Of a DNA stretch of 5,241 nucleotides, positions 1-5,047 are shown one piece after another (the first letter of the stretch is position 1; each line of letters begins with the position of its first letter). The position numbers and the translations under genes were made by a program. Origin of the DNA: Lachnospiraceae bacterium (GTDB lineage Bacteria > Bacillota > Clostridia > Lachnospirales > Lachnospiraceae). The notes beneath the pieces were generated by a model. The model did not search any database. It was not told the DNA's origin and saw nothing but the letters and a program-made list of their open reading frames with translations. Location of the stretch: positions 1 to 5,241 of the forward strand of contig VSNH01000158.1 in the NCBI GenBank assembly GCA_009774215.1, in the 5' to 3' direction.

Positions 1-1
1 G

Positions 2-130
2 ATTACAGTTAAGCTTTCGTCTTTCCTGTTACGGAATCTTCCCATTCAAGTCGCCTGTGGCGAAGGGCAGATTCCCTATTGGTTAAATTTATATATTTTC
101 ACGGACTTTGCAGCCAGTGCAAAGTCTTGA
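2..130 (+). CDS. Possible C-terminal tail of a TnpB-like (IS200/IS605) protein, 5'-truncated by the window
   Basis: An open frame enters from the window edge and stops at TGA (128-130), giving 42 residues including LLRNLPIQVACGEGQIPYW. The ACGEG stretch resembles the ACGD/ACGE tails found after the zinc finger in many IS605 OrfB/TnpB proteins. The coding sequence coincides with strong RNA hairpins, as expected where a tnpB 3' end overlaps its omega RNA and the transposon right end. The RuvC-like and zinc-finger parts would lie outside the window, so the family call rests only on the short tail and the hairpin layout. It could instead be a chance open frame over a structured leader RNA of a minus-strand gene beyond position 1. 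Confidence is low. Confidence 0.3.
   Translation: MTVKLSSFLLRNLPIQVACGEGQIPYWLNLYIFTDFAASAKS
33..75. other. Strong nested hairpin (possible omega-RNA / transposon-end structure)
   Basis: The outer arms GGAATCT (33-39) and AGATTCC (69-75) are perfectly complementary. Inside them CCC (41-43) can pair with GGG (65-67), and TCGCC (51-55) pairs with GGCGA (59-63) around a TGT loop. The fold is strong on either strand, and neither side is followed by a T-run, so it is not an intrinsic terminator. If the open tail over it is TnpB, this would be part of the guide-RNA scaffold. Otherwise it may belong to a structured 5' leader of a minus-strand gene outside the window. Confidence 0.55.
104..126. other. 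8-bp perfect hairpin next to the end of the open tail
   Basis: GACTTTGC (104-111) and GCAAAGTC (119-126) form a perfect stem with a 7-nt loop, and the next bases are TTGAAC. The TGA stop of the upstream tail directly follows the stem. A subterminal hairpin a few bases from the end is typical of IS200/IS605 right ends. Such an end would fall somewhere in about 130-156, but no boundary can be fixed without an empty-site comparison. From here to 257 I see no gene or named element. Confidence 0.5.
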
Positions 131-257
131 ACCGAACTGCTACATCCTCGTTCACTTTCCTAATATATACCGAAAATTGAAGAAAAACAAGGAAGGAATT
201 ATTAACTTTTTATAAGAATTTTGGTAATTTGTGAGATAACAACGGGGCGCATAATGA

Positions 258-287
258 TTGACTTTCCGCACATATCTACTATATAAT
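258..287 (+). promoter_or_regulatory. Sigma-A type promoter of the aldo/keto reductase
   Basis: The -35 TTGACT (258-263) and a consensus -10 TATAAT (282-287) are separated by 18 bp. Transcription would start near 294, leaving a leader of roughly 90 nt before the reductase start codon at 383. The box match is good and the position suits the only downstream gene. I see no riboswitch in the leader. Confidence 0.75.
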
Positions 288-373
288 AAAGGAAACCAAC
301 TATTATAACTTGAGAAAGCATCGCGGCTGCGGAGATAATCCCCTCACACGTTCCGTTCCCAATGCTTTGGAAT

Positions 374-377
374 GGAG
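374..377 (+). promoter_or_regulatory. Ribosome binding site that decides the reductase start
   Basis: GGAG at 374-377 lies 5 nt before the ATG at 383. The alternative in-frame ATG at 362 has no purine-rich site in front of it, and it would add seven residues (MLWNGDI) ahead of MQYRKLK. MQYRKLK is the usual beginning of this reductase family. Confidence 0.7.
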
Positions 378-382
378 ATATT

Positions 383-1561
383 ATGCAGTACAGAAAACTG
401 AAAGACGACACCAAAGTATCCATTCTCGGCTACGGCTGTATGCGCTTTACGGGCGCGGGCGCCCGAATTAATCTGGAAAAAACCGAAAAGGAAATTCTGC
501 TCGCCATCGAAAACGGCGTGAACTATTTTGACACCGCATATATTTACCCCGGCAGCGAGGAGGCTCTCGGCACGATCCTGGAACGGAACCATTGTCGGGA
601 TCAGATCTACATTGCCGACAAACTCCCCTACTATCTCTTAAAGAACACGGCTTCCGCAGAAAAGCTCTTTCAGGAGCAGCTCAAACGCCTGAAAACGGAT
701 CACATTGATTTTTACCTGATGCATATGCTTTTTGATGTAGAAGTGTGGAACCGCCTAAAGAGCATCGGAATTGAGGAATGGATTGCAGAGAAAAAGAAAA
801 CAGGCGCTATTTGCAATATCGGTTTTTCCTTTCACGGTGATACAAACACTTTCAAAGCGCTGATTGATGCCTATGACTGGGACTTCTGCCAAATCCAGTA
901 CAATTATCTGGATGAGCACACGCAGGCGGGCCGCGAAGGGCTGCACTACGCCGCCGACAAAGAAATCCCCGTAGTCATCATGGAACCTCTCCGTGGCGGA
1001 AAGCTCATCAATGCCCTGCCCGACGGCGCCAAAAAAGCTTTTGCGGATCATCCCGTAAAACGCACACCGGCTGCGTGGGCCTTCCACTGGCTCTGGAACC
1101 AGCCCGAGGTAACCTGTGTCCTCTCCGGCATGAATTCTGAGGAAATGGTACAGGAAAATATCAACACCGCCGACAGCGCCAAAATCGACAGCTTCACGGC
1201 AGACGACCACAGACTAATCGACACGGTTCGCAAGGAGATCAACCGGAATCTCAAGGTAGGCTGTACCGGCTGCGGCTACTGTATGCCCTGCCCTCACGGC
1301 GTGGACATTCCCACTGCATTTCGCTGCTACAACCAGACCGCCCTGCACAAAAAATTCAGTTCCATGCTGGAGTATATCCAGATTACATCCCTCAAAAAAG
1401 ATGCCTCCTCCATGAACAACTGCACCAAATGCGGCGCCTGCGAAAAGCATTGTCCCCAGCACATAGAGATCAGAAAAGAACTGCAGAACGCAAAAAAGGC
1501 CTTACAGCCTTTTTATGTACGTGTCGCTCTGAAACTGGTCAACAAGCTGGTCAAACGATAA
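383..1561 (+). CDS. Aldo/keto reductase with C-terminal 4Fe-4S (ferredoxin-like) domain
   Basis: A cytosolic oxidoreductase of 392 aa. Residues 1 to about 280 form an aldo/keto reductase barrel, starting MQYRKLK with LGYGCMRF near 15-22. The expected catalytic set is visible: Asp50 and Tyr55 in DTAYIY, Lys80 in ADK, His114 in LMH. The C-terminus has two cysteine clusters: C294, C297, C300 and C303 (CTGCGYCMPCP), then C347, C350, C353 and C357 (CxxCxxCxxxCP, ferredoxin type). This architecture matches the iron-sulfur aldo/keto reductases common in anaerobic Firmicutes (COG1453-like), whose substrates are mostly unknown. Family knowledge suggests NAD(P)H-linked carbonyl/alcohol chemistry with electron transfer through the clusters; the substrate cannot be read from sequence. 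The gene stands alone behind its own promoter and faces the next cluster tail to tail, with 5 bp between stop codons. It looks intact. Confidence 0.93.
   Translation: MQYRKLKDDTKVSILGYGCMRFTGAGARINLEKTEKEILLAIENGVNYFDTAYIYPGSEEALGTILERNHCRDQIYIADKLPYYLLKNTASAEKLFQEQLKRLKTDHIDFYLMHMLFDVEVWNRLKSIGIEEWIAEKKKTGAICNIGFSFHGDTNTFKALIDAYDWDFCQIQYNYLDEHTQAGREGLHYAADKEIPVVIMEPLRGGKLINALPDGAKKAFADHPVKRTPAAWAFHWLWNQPEVTCVLSGMNSEEMVQENINTADSAKIDSFTADDHRLIDTVRKEINRNLKVGCTGCGYCMPCPHGVDIPTAFRCYNQTALHKKFSSMLEYIQITSLKKDASSMNNCTKCGACEKHCPQHIEIRKELQNAKKALQPFYVRVALKLVNKLVKR
1493..1514. terminator. Possible weak bidirectional terminator inside the reductase 3' end
   Basis: AAAAAGGC (1493-1500) pairs with GCCTTTTT (1507-1514) around a CTTACA loop. 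This gives an A-run/stem/T-run shape that could act in both directions. Only three pairs are G-C, and on the + strand it lies about 45 bp before the reductase stop codon, so it may be only coding sequence. It is noted because the 5-bp gap between the convergent genes has no room for a terminator. Confidence 0.25.
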
Positions 1562-1566
1562 CATAA

Positions 1567-2307
1567 TTATTTTTTGCCAAGCATACTATAGTTTCCCGTA
1601 GCGTCATAGGAATCCAGCAGATAGTGATTTTCCGCCTGCATGGAGAGCATCGTCTCCCTGTCGGCCCTCTGCCGGGTTCCTTTTTTTTCTTTCTTCTCCG
1701 GTTCTTCCTTTCGAACCTGCCTAATCAGCAGTTTTGATGCCTTTTTCTTCTGCCTCCGATAAGCCTCCCGCAGACGCGCCGCACTCTCCCGAAGACGGTT
1801 GCGGATATTTCCTCCGCCAGCATGTGAAACAGTGGTATTGTCCTTTTCCGCCTGTTTCCGCTCCCGTATATCCTGTTCCGAACCGCCTGTCGAGACAGCC
1901 GTCACCGTATGCTCTGCAGCATGTGTTTCCGTCAGAGCCATACTCTGCAGCGCGGCCCGTGCTGTCTCTCCAACGCCGTCCTGTTCTGCCATTCCCCGCG
2001 CGGATATACTCACGCCGTCACGGCCCTCTTTACCTCCGGATATATTTCCTGCCAAGGACTCTTCCAGCCCGAAACCAAGCCGCAATCTTGCGTCTGTACC
2101 GCGCTGTGCAATCCCAAGGCCGATTCCTTCCCCCTCCTGCTGCGTCTGTGCCGCAGGAGCAGGAGGCGCGGTGCCTTCCTGCTTCATCTTGGTGCCAGAC
2201 GACACGTGATTGGAGTACGGCTCATGAAAATGAGAGGTTTCCCATTTGATCACATGATACTTGACATTATAATCTTCATTCTGTTGTACCCAGTTTATAT
2301 GATTCAT
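1567..2307 (-). CDS. Low-complexity orphan protein, third gene of the minus-strand cluster
   Basis: 246 aa; I do not recognise the family. Residues 1-40 are polar and aromatic (MNHINW..., KWETSHFHEPY). Residues 41-165 are rich in Gly, Ala, Glu, Gln and Thr and look disordered, with a Pro/Ala/Gln stretch near 47-57. Residues 168-215 form a strongly basic, probably helical segment (RLRESAARLREAYRRQKKKA, then KEEPEKKEKK). The last 25 residues (MLSMQAENHYLLDSYDATG, then NYSMLGKK) look more constrained and are the part I would expect to be conserved. No signal peptide or membrane segment is visible. The start at 2307 has only a weak site (CGGG about 7 nt upstream), but an in-frame stop lies shortly upstream and no better start is seen. 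It begins 73 bp after the FliD-like gene with no promoter or terminator I can support between them, so co-transcription is likely. Confidence 0.7.
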   Translation of the reverse strand: MNHINWVQQNEDYNVKYHVIKWETSHFHEPYSNHVSSGTKMKQEGTAPPAPAAQTQQEGEGIGLGIAQRGTDARLRLGFGLEESLAGNISGGKEGRDGVSISARGMAEQDGVGETARAALQSMALTETHAAEHTVTAVSTGGSEQDIRERKQAEKDNTTVSHAGGGNIRNRLRESAARLREAYRRQKKKASKLLIRQVRKEEPEKKEKKGTRQRADRETMLSMQAENHYLLDSYDATGNYSMLGKK

Positions 2308-2380
2308 TCTGATACCCGTTTCGCCGGATGCACTTATTCATTAAAATGAGGACTCCTGACGCACGCTGCTTTCCACACGG

Positions 2381-3112
2381 CTATCTGCGGTAATTGAAAT
2401 AGCTGCCTGCGTTTCTGCTGCCGCTGCTGTAGAGATTTGCCCGGTCAAAAGGGCTATAAATGCTGCTCTTCTCCGCCTCGATGTTCTGCTCTGCCGTAGC
2501 CTCCACAGACCCTGCCTTGGCAGCCGCCTTAGCGGGGAATCCATTTCCGCCCCAAACTTTTTCCAGCGTATCCACATCCGTCGCTTCCAGCTTCTTCTCG
2601 TCCACTACAAGCGTACCGTCCGACCTTCTGGTAACGCCCGTCAGCGCCAGATCCTGTTCCGCCGATCTGGACATACTGCTTAACTGGGTAAGAAAGACCT
2701 GGTCTGTTCTGGATCCCGATTCCTCCAGATCTTCCAGCATATTGTTATACTGATTGACAAAGCTCTTTATATCAGATACGATCTGATCCGTCTTGCCACT
2801 CTCTCTTGCCTTGTCATAGATGGAATCTTTCTTTGCAGCCTTTAAAGCGTCCGCATATTCGCCAACCTGCTTTGCATGATACTGCATGTCACGGTAGAAC
2901 TTCTGGGATTTTGCGGTGGAATTGATAAAATTCCTGTTTATTACACTGCTTGTACCGGTATTCTTGCTGTTTCCCAGAAGGCTCGCCAGTCTGCCGGCAC
3001 GGCTGCTCGTATTGCTGCGGCTCAGCGCGCTCTGCAGAAGTGAAGTCTGCGAATTTTTACTGTTCTTTCTGAAGTTTACCATGCTGTCTCTGTAGTTTCT
3101 TGTAACTCTCAT
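2381..3112 (-). CDS. FliD-like C-terminal-domain protein of unknown function, second gene of the cluster
   Basis: 243 aa. The N-terminus (MRVTRNYRDSMVNFRKNS, rich in Ser/Asn up to about residue 65) is polar and probably flexible; MRVT recalls FlgL-type starts but is too short to mean much. Residues 65-155 are predicted helical, with IKSFVNQYNNMLEDLEES at 115-132. Next comes LALTGVTRRSDGTLVVDEKK (155-174) followed by VDTLEKVWG. The order helix FVxxYNxML, then LTGVxxxxDGTLxxDxxKL, then a helix is the pattern seen near the end of flagellar hook-associated protein 2 (FliD). This protein is about half the usual FliD length and lacks a recognisable FliD N-terminal domain. No cleavable signal peptide is seen, which would fit export by the flagellar apparatus, but this is inference. 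Its own sigma-28-type promoter and a strong AAGGGGGAA site precede it. The family assignment is a pattern judgement. Confidence 0.82.
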   Translation of the reverse strand: MRVTRNYRDSMVNFRKNSKNSQTSLLQSALSRSNTSSRAGRLASLLGNSKNTGTSSVINRNFINSTAKSQKFYRDMQYHAKQVGEYADALKAAKKDSIYDKARESGKTDQIVSDIKSFVNQYNNMLEDLEESGSRTDQVFLTQLSSMSRSAEQDLALTGVTRRSDGTLVVDEKKLEATDVDTLEKVWGGNGFPAKAAAKAGSVEATAEQNIEAEKSSIYSPFDRANLYSSGSRNAGSYFNYRR

Positions 3113-3117
3113 GTCGG

Positions 3118-3126
3118 TTCCCCCTT
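3118..3126 (-). promoter_or_regulatory. Strong ribosome binding site of the FliD-like gene, twin of that of the coiled-coil gene
   Basis: On the minus strand the sequence is AAGGGGGAACCGACATG, with 7 nt between the G-run and the ATG at 3112. The coiled-coil gene has AAGGGGGAACGGATATG with the same spacing. This fixes both start codons and suggests a shared origin or matched translation. Confidence 0.75.
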
Positions 3127-3154
3127 GTCTGTCTTTTTTCTGTTACTAATTCTT

Positions 3155-3180
3155 ATATCGGCCCTACATATATTTCGTTA
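3155..3180 (-). promoter_or_regulatory. Sigma-28 (SigD/FliA)-type promoter of the FliD-like gene
   Basis: The minus strand reads TAAC (3180-3177), 14 nt, then GCCGATAT (3162-3155). The known Bacillus SigD consensus is TAAA, 14-16 nt, GCCGATAT, so the -10 box is an exact match and the -35 matches at three of four bases. Transcription should begin around 3148, leaving a leader of about 35 nt with the strong ribosome site. A weaker sigma-A reading exists over the same bases (TTAACG, 18 nt, TATAAG), but both boxes deviate from consensus. Confidence 0.72.
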
Positions 3181-3225
3181 ACACTGTCTGTCACCAACAG
3201 TCTCTCATTTGTCTCCAATGGATTA

Positions 3226-4284
3226 TCAAATTTCTTCGTCCACCTCAATACCTTTGATATCCGCCTCTATCAATTTCAGCTTATTCAGCATATCTTTAAT
3301 CTCCGCATTCACGGCATCACCGGCTCCGGCCACGTTCATGCCTGCCTCCGCCATATCCTTTAAGAACGCCGCCTCCTCTCTGGCGTCCTTTTCCTGCTCT
3401 CTGCTCGCTTCCTCAGTCTCGTGACTCTCCTCGCGGACTTCGTCGATTCTCGCCTCCATCAGCTCTTTCTGTTCCTTGCGAAGCTCGATCTTCTCCTCCT
3501 CAGCCTCCTTCTCCTCGGCCTTCTCTTCCGCTTCCTCACGCGTCTCCTCATAAGTCTCGTCCACGTGATCTTTCGCCTCATCTAACAGCATACCCTGAAT
3601 ATCCTTGCTGGCCTGCTCCATCACCTTTTTCGCATTATTCTGCGCGTCCGTCATCTCGTGGGACTTCAGACGTTCCTGCTTGATGGATCTGACCGCGCCG
3701 TTATACGCCCCAAGAGCCGATTCCGCCCTGCCTTCACGAATCTTAAATATCTGTTCCTCGCCGTCGATTTCTAGGCATCTCTGCTGGTATTCTGTCAGCG
3801 GTCCGCCCTCTAATTCCTTCAGTCTCTCACGTTCTTCTTTCGTAAAATCGACGTCTGCAAATTCGCCGTTATTGGGATAATACCGACGCTCCAGAAGCTC
3901 CAGATCCTTCTGCTCCTGAGAATCCTTCTCCACGCCATAGCCTTCCCGCAGATTTTCTTTTCTGTCCCTGCATTCCAGAATTCTATCGCGGTTCACCAGA
4001 ATCTCTTTTTTCTGCTCCTCAGCAAGCGCCTCATACTTCGCTATGCTTTGATCTGTCTTGCGGTCAACATCCCAAGCGTTCTGCACAAGCTCCTTCGCCT
4101 TCTTCTGCGCCTGCTGCCTGCGGAGCGTGATGGAATCCTTGTGCAGTGGAAGGTCTCCCGCAAAGATAATCGTCTTTCTCTGCAGTTTTTCTCCATTTTG
4201 GCTGCCCTCCGCCGCAGCCTTTTCCTGCGTCTGGAAATTTGTATATATCGCCTGATTTTCGTTGCTTCCCACTTTAATCTGCAT
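3226..4284 (-). CDS. Acidic coiled-coil protein of unknown function, first gene of the cluster
   Basis: 352 aa, ending in a double stop (TGA TAA). Residues 1-35 are polar and probably disordered. A short motif KTIIFAGDLPLHKDSI (37-52) precedes a long, mostly helical body: 53-115 with QAQKKAKELVQNAWDVDRK, then GYGVEKDSQEQKDLELLERR (115-134). A loop (135-150) and LTEYQQRCLEID (163-174) follow, then IKQERLKSHEMTDAQ (201-215). Residues 238-305 are extremely charged (runs of Glu with Lys/Arg) and should form a coiled coil. The tail IEADIKGIEVDEEI is acidic. No signal peptide, membrane segment or catalytic motif is seen. The layout recalls hypothetical proteins I associate with Lachnospiraceae, but I know of no assigned function. 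It has its own sigma-28-type promoter, and it lies 113 bp upstream of the FliD-like gene, which has another. A scaffold or export-chaperone-like role is possible but is only inference. Confidence 0.85.
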   Translation of the reverse strand: MQIKVGSNENQAIYTNFQTQEKAAAEGSQNGEKLQRKTIIFAGDLPLHKDSITLRRQQAQKKAKELVQNAWDVDRKTDQSIAKYEALAEEQKKEILVNRDRILECRDRKENLREGYGVEKDSQEQKDLELLERRYYPNNGEFADVDFTKEERERLKELEGGPLTEYQQRCLEIDGEEQIFKIREGRAESALGAYNGAVRSIKQERLKSHEMTDAQNNAKKVMEQASKDIQGMLLDEAKDHVDETYEETREEAEEKAEEKEAEEEKIELRKEQKELMEARIDEVREESHETEEASREQEKDAREEAAFLKDMAEAGMNVAGAGDAVNAEIKDMLNKLKLIEADIKGIEVDEEI

Positions 4285-4289
4285 ATCCG

Positions 4290-4298
4290 TTCCCCCTT
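4290..4298 (-). promoter_or_regulatory. Strong ribosome binding site of the coiled-coil gene
   Basis: On the minus strand AAGGGGGAA lies 7 nt (measured from the G-run) before the ATG at 4284. It is nearly identical to the site of the next gene in the cluster and supports MQIKVGS as the true N-terminus. Confidence 0.75.
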
Positions 4299-4348
4299 AT
4301 CCGAAAATGGGCACACTTTTCCCTCCAAACAAACCTTTTATATAAGTA

Positions 4349-4375
4349 ATATCGGCGTCTTTCCCCCTTTTCTTA
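4349..4375 (-). promoter_or_regulatory. Sigma-28 (SigD/FliA)-type promoter of the coiled-coil gene
   Basis: The minus strand reads TAAG (4375-4372), 15 nt, then an exact GCCGATAT (4356-4349). The 15-nt spacing is central to the SigD range. Transcription would start near 4341, giving a leader of about 57 nt. The only other GCCGATAT in the window, on either strand, lies upstream of the next gene in the same orientation, which makes chance unlikely. Confidence 0.75.
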
Positions 4376-4391
4376 AGAAGAGAAAGCCGCC
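4354..4391. repeat. Inverted repeat overlapping the sigma-28-type promoter
   Basis: GGCGTCTTTC (4354-4363) and GAAAGCCGCC (4382-4391) are complementary at nine of ten positions. Between them lies the palindrome TTCTTAAGAA (4370-4379), although the two are not centred on the same point. The repeat covers the -35 box and the edge of the -10 box. It could be an operator, or a hairpin limiting read-through from the upstream phosphatase gene. There is no T-run after it, so it is not a classical terminator. Confidence 0.4.
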
Positions 4392-4447
4392 ATTCTTGAC
4401 ATAAATCCACTGTTGCATTGCCTCTGCCAAGGATGTCTCTTAGCTTT

Positions 4448-4900
4448 TCACATAGGCAGTGACTCAAGAAATGCCTCGCAACCTTCAAGCACATCCTCGT
4501 AAGTCACTTCAAAATTCCCCGTATACCAAGGGTCTGCAATCGCCCTGCCGCTCCCTGCAAATTCCAGAAGCTTGTAAATCTTATGATCCGGGTCGCCGCC
4601 CGCAATCCGCTCCATGTTGCGGACATTGGCGTCATCCATACCGATCAGATAATCGAAATCCCTGTAATCCTGCTTCGTCATCTGGCGCGCCCTGTGGGGT
4701 ACAAGCGGGATTCCCTCCTGCCGCAGCTTGTTCACCGTGCCATAATGGGGCGGGTTGCCGATCTCCTCGCGGCTGGTGGCGGCGGAGTCGATGTGGAAGG
4801 CGGCGGATTTGCCGCGTTCCCTGACCAGGTGGGTGAGAAGGCTCTGGGCCATGGTGCTGCGGCATATATTTCCGTGGCACACGAAAAGTATTTTAATCAT
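4448..4900 (-). CDS. Low-molecular-weight protein tyrosine phosphatase
   Basis: 150 aa, the usual length for this family. It removes phosphate from tyrosine (in some bacterial members arginine) residues of proteins in the cytosol. The signature loop is at the N-terminus: VCHGNICRST with nucleophile Cys8 and Arg14 (C-x5-R). The general-acid loop IADPWYTG carries Asp123. SAATSREEIGNPPHYGT (39-55) and FDYLIGMDDANVRNM (82-96) also match the family. The start at 4900 is fixed by AGGAAGGAG (4916-4908), 7 nt upstream, and by MIKILFVCHGN beginning the fold. The frame stays open further upstream, but that extension is AT-rich, has no ribosome site and overlaps the repeat region. No tyrosine kinase or capsule genes are visible nearby, so its substrate is unknown. 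The gene is followed on the same strand, after 163 bp, by the coiled-coil gene, which has its own promoter. Confidence 0.95.
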   Translation of the reverse strand: MIKILFVCHGNICRSTMAQSLLTHLVRERGKSAAFHIDSAATSREEIGNPPHYGTVNKLRQEGIPLVPHRARQMTKQDYRDFDYLIGMDDANVRNMERIAGGDPDHKIYKLLEFAGSGRAIADPWYTGNFEVTYEDVLEGCEAFLESLPM

Positions 4901-4907
4901 GTTATTT

Positions 4908-4916
4908 CTCCTTCCT
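4908..4916 (-). promoter_or_regulatory. Strong ribosome binding site of the phosphatase gene
   Basis: AGGAAGGAG on the minus strand, 7 nt before the ATG at 4900. It selects this start over an upstream extension of 60 residues. It lies only 4 nt after the inner arm of a 14-bp inverted repeat, so RNA folding there could affect its accessibility. Confidence 0.8.
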
Positions 4917-4920
4917 AAAA

Positions 4921-5012
4921 TGCCCCGATTTGCCGTGTTTTGGCACGATTTGCGAGGTTTGAAATTTCCGTGAAGATTGTTAAAAATGTAACGGTAATGG
5001 CAAATCGGGGCA
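4921..5012. repeat. 14-bp perfect inverted repeat in the phosphatase leader, with extra motif copies
   Basis: TGCCCCGATTTGCC (4921-4934) and GGCAAATCGGGGCA (4999-5012) are perfect inverted copies, 64 bp apart. A degenerate copy, GGCACGATTTGCG, lies at 4942-4954 about 19 bp from the first arm. The right arm runs directly into a second GGGGCAAAACGGGG (5007-5020). A small hairpin (CGTG/CACG, 4934-4947) sits next to the left arm. The set could be regulator binding sites, a regulatory RNA fold just ahead of the phosphatase ribosome site, or a very small miniature element with terminal repeats. I see no coding potential in it. Confidence 0.65.
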
Positions 5013-5018
5013 AAACGG

Positions 5019-5047
5019 GGTATATTGATTCCGTCAATCGTAGTAAA
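5019..5047 (-). promoter_or_regulatory. Weak candidate promoter for the phosphatase gene
   Basis: On the minus strand TTTACT (5047-5042) and TATACC (5024-5019) are 17 bp apart. Each matches the sigma-A consensus at four of six bases. The position overlaps the end of the upstream partial gene. The phosphatase may equally be read from that gene's promoter. Confidence 0.25.

Noticed and set aside
1..180. Cobalamin riboswitch on the minus strand
   Set aside because: AATAGGGAATC resembles part of the cobalamin riboswitch core, but the conserved downstream core and the GCCACTG-type B12 box are not found in the expected order.
225..243. lac-operator-like sequence TTGTGAGATAACAA upstream of the reductase promoter
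   Set aside because: Only 4-bp arms are symmetrical and the similarity to lacO is short. No regulator gene is visible to support it.
362..385. Reductase start at the ATG of 362
   Set aside because: It has no ribosome site. The GGAG at 374-377 and the family-typical MQYRKLK support 383.
1734..2349. Long open frames on the + strand opposite the low-complexity orphan
   Set aside because: Their products are rich in Pro, Ser, Cys and Arg with no recognisable motif, and they have no convincing ribosome sites. The minus-strand frame is longer, continues the direction of its neighbours and has a natural charged composition.
2341..2577. Arg-rich minus-strand frame overlapping the end of the FliD-like gene
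   Set aside because: It is a shifted-frame shadow of the FliD-like gene with low-complexity Arg/Ala content and no ribosome site.
3185..3215. Tiny open frame (MRDCW) after TTGGAG between the coiled-coil and FliD-like genes
   Set aside because: Five codons, upstream of the predicted sigma-28 start, with no sign of a leader-peptide attenuator.
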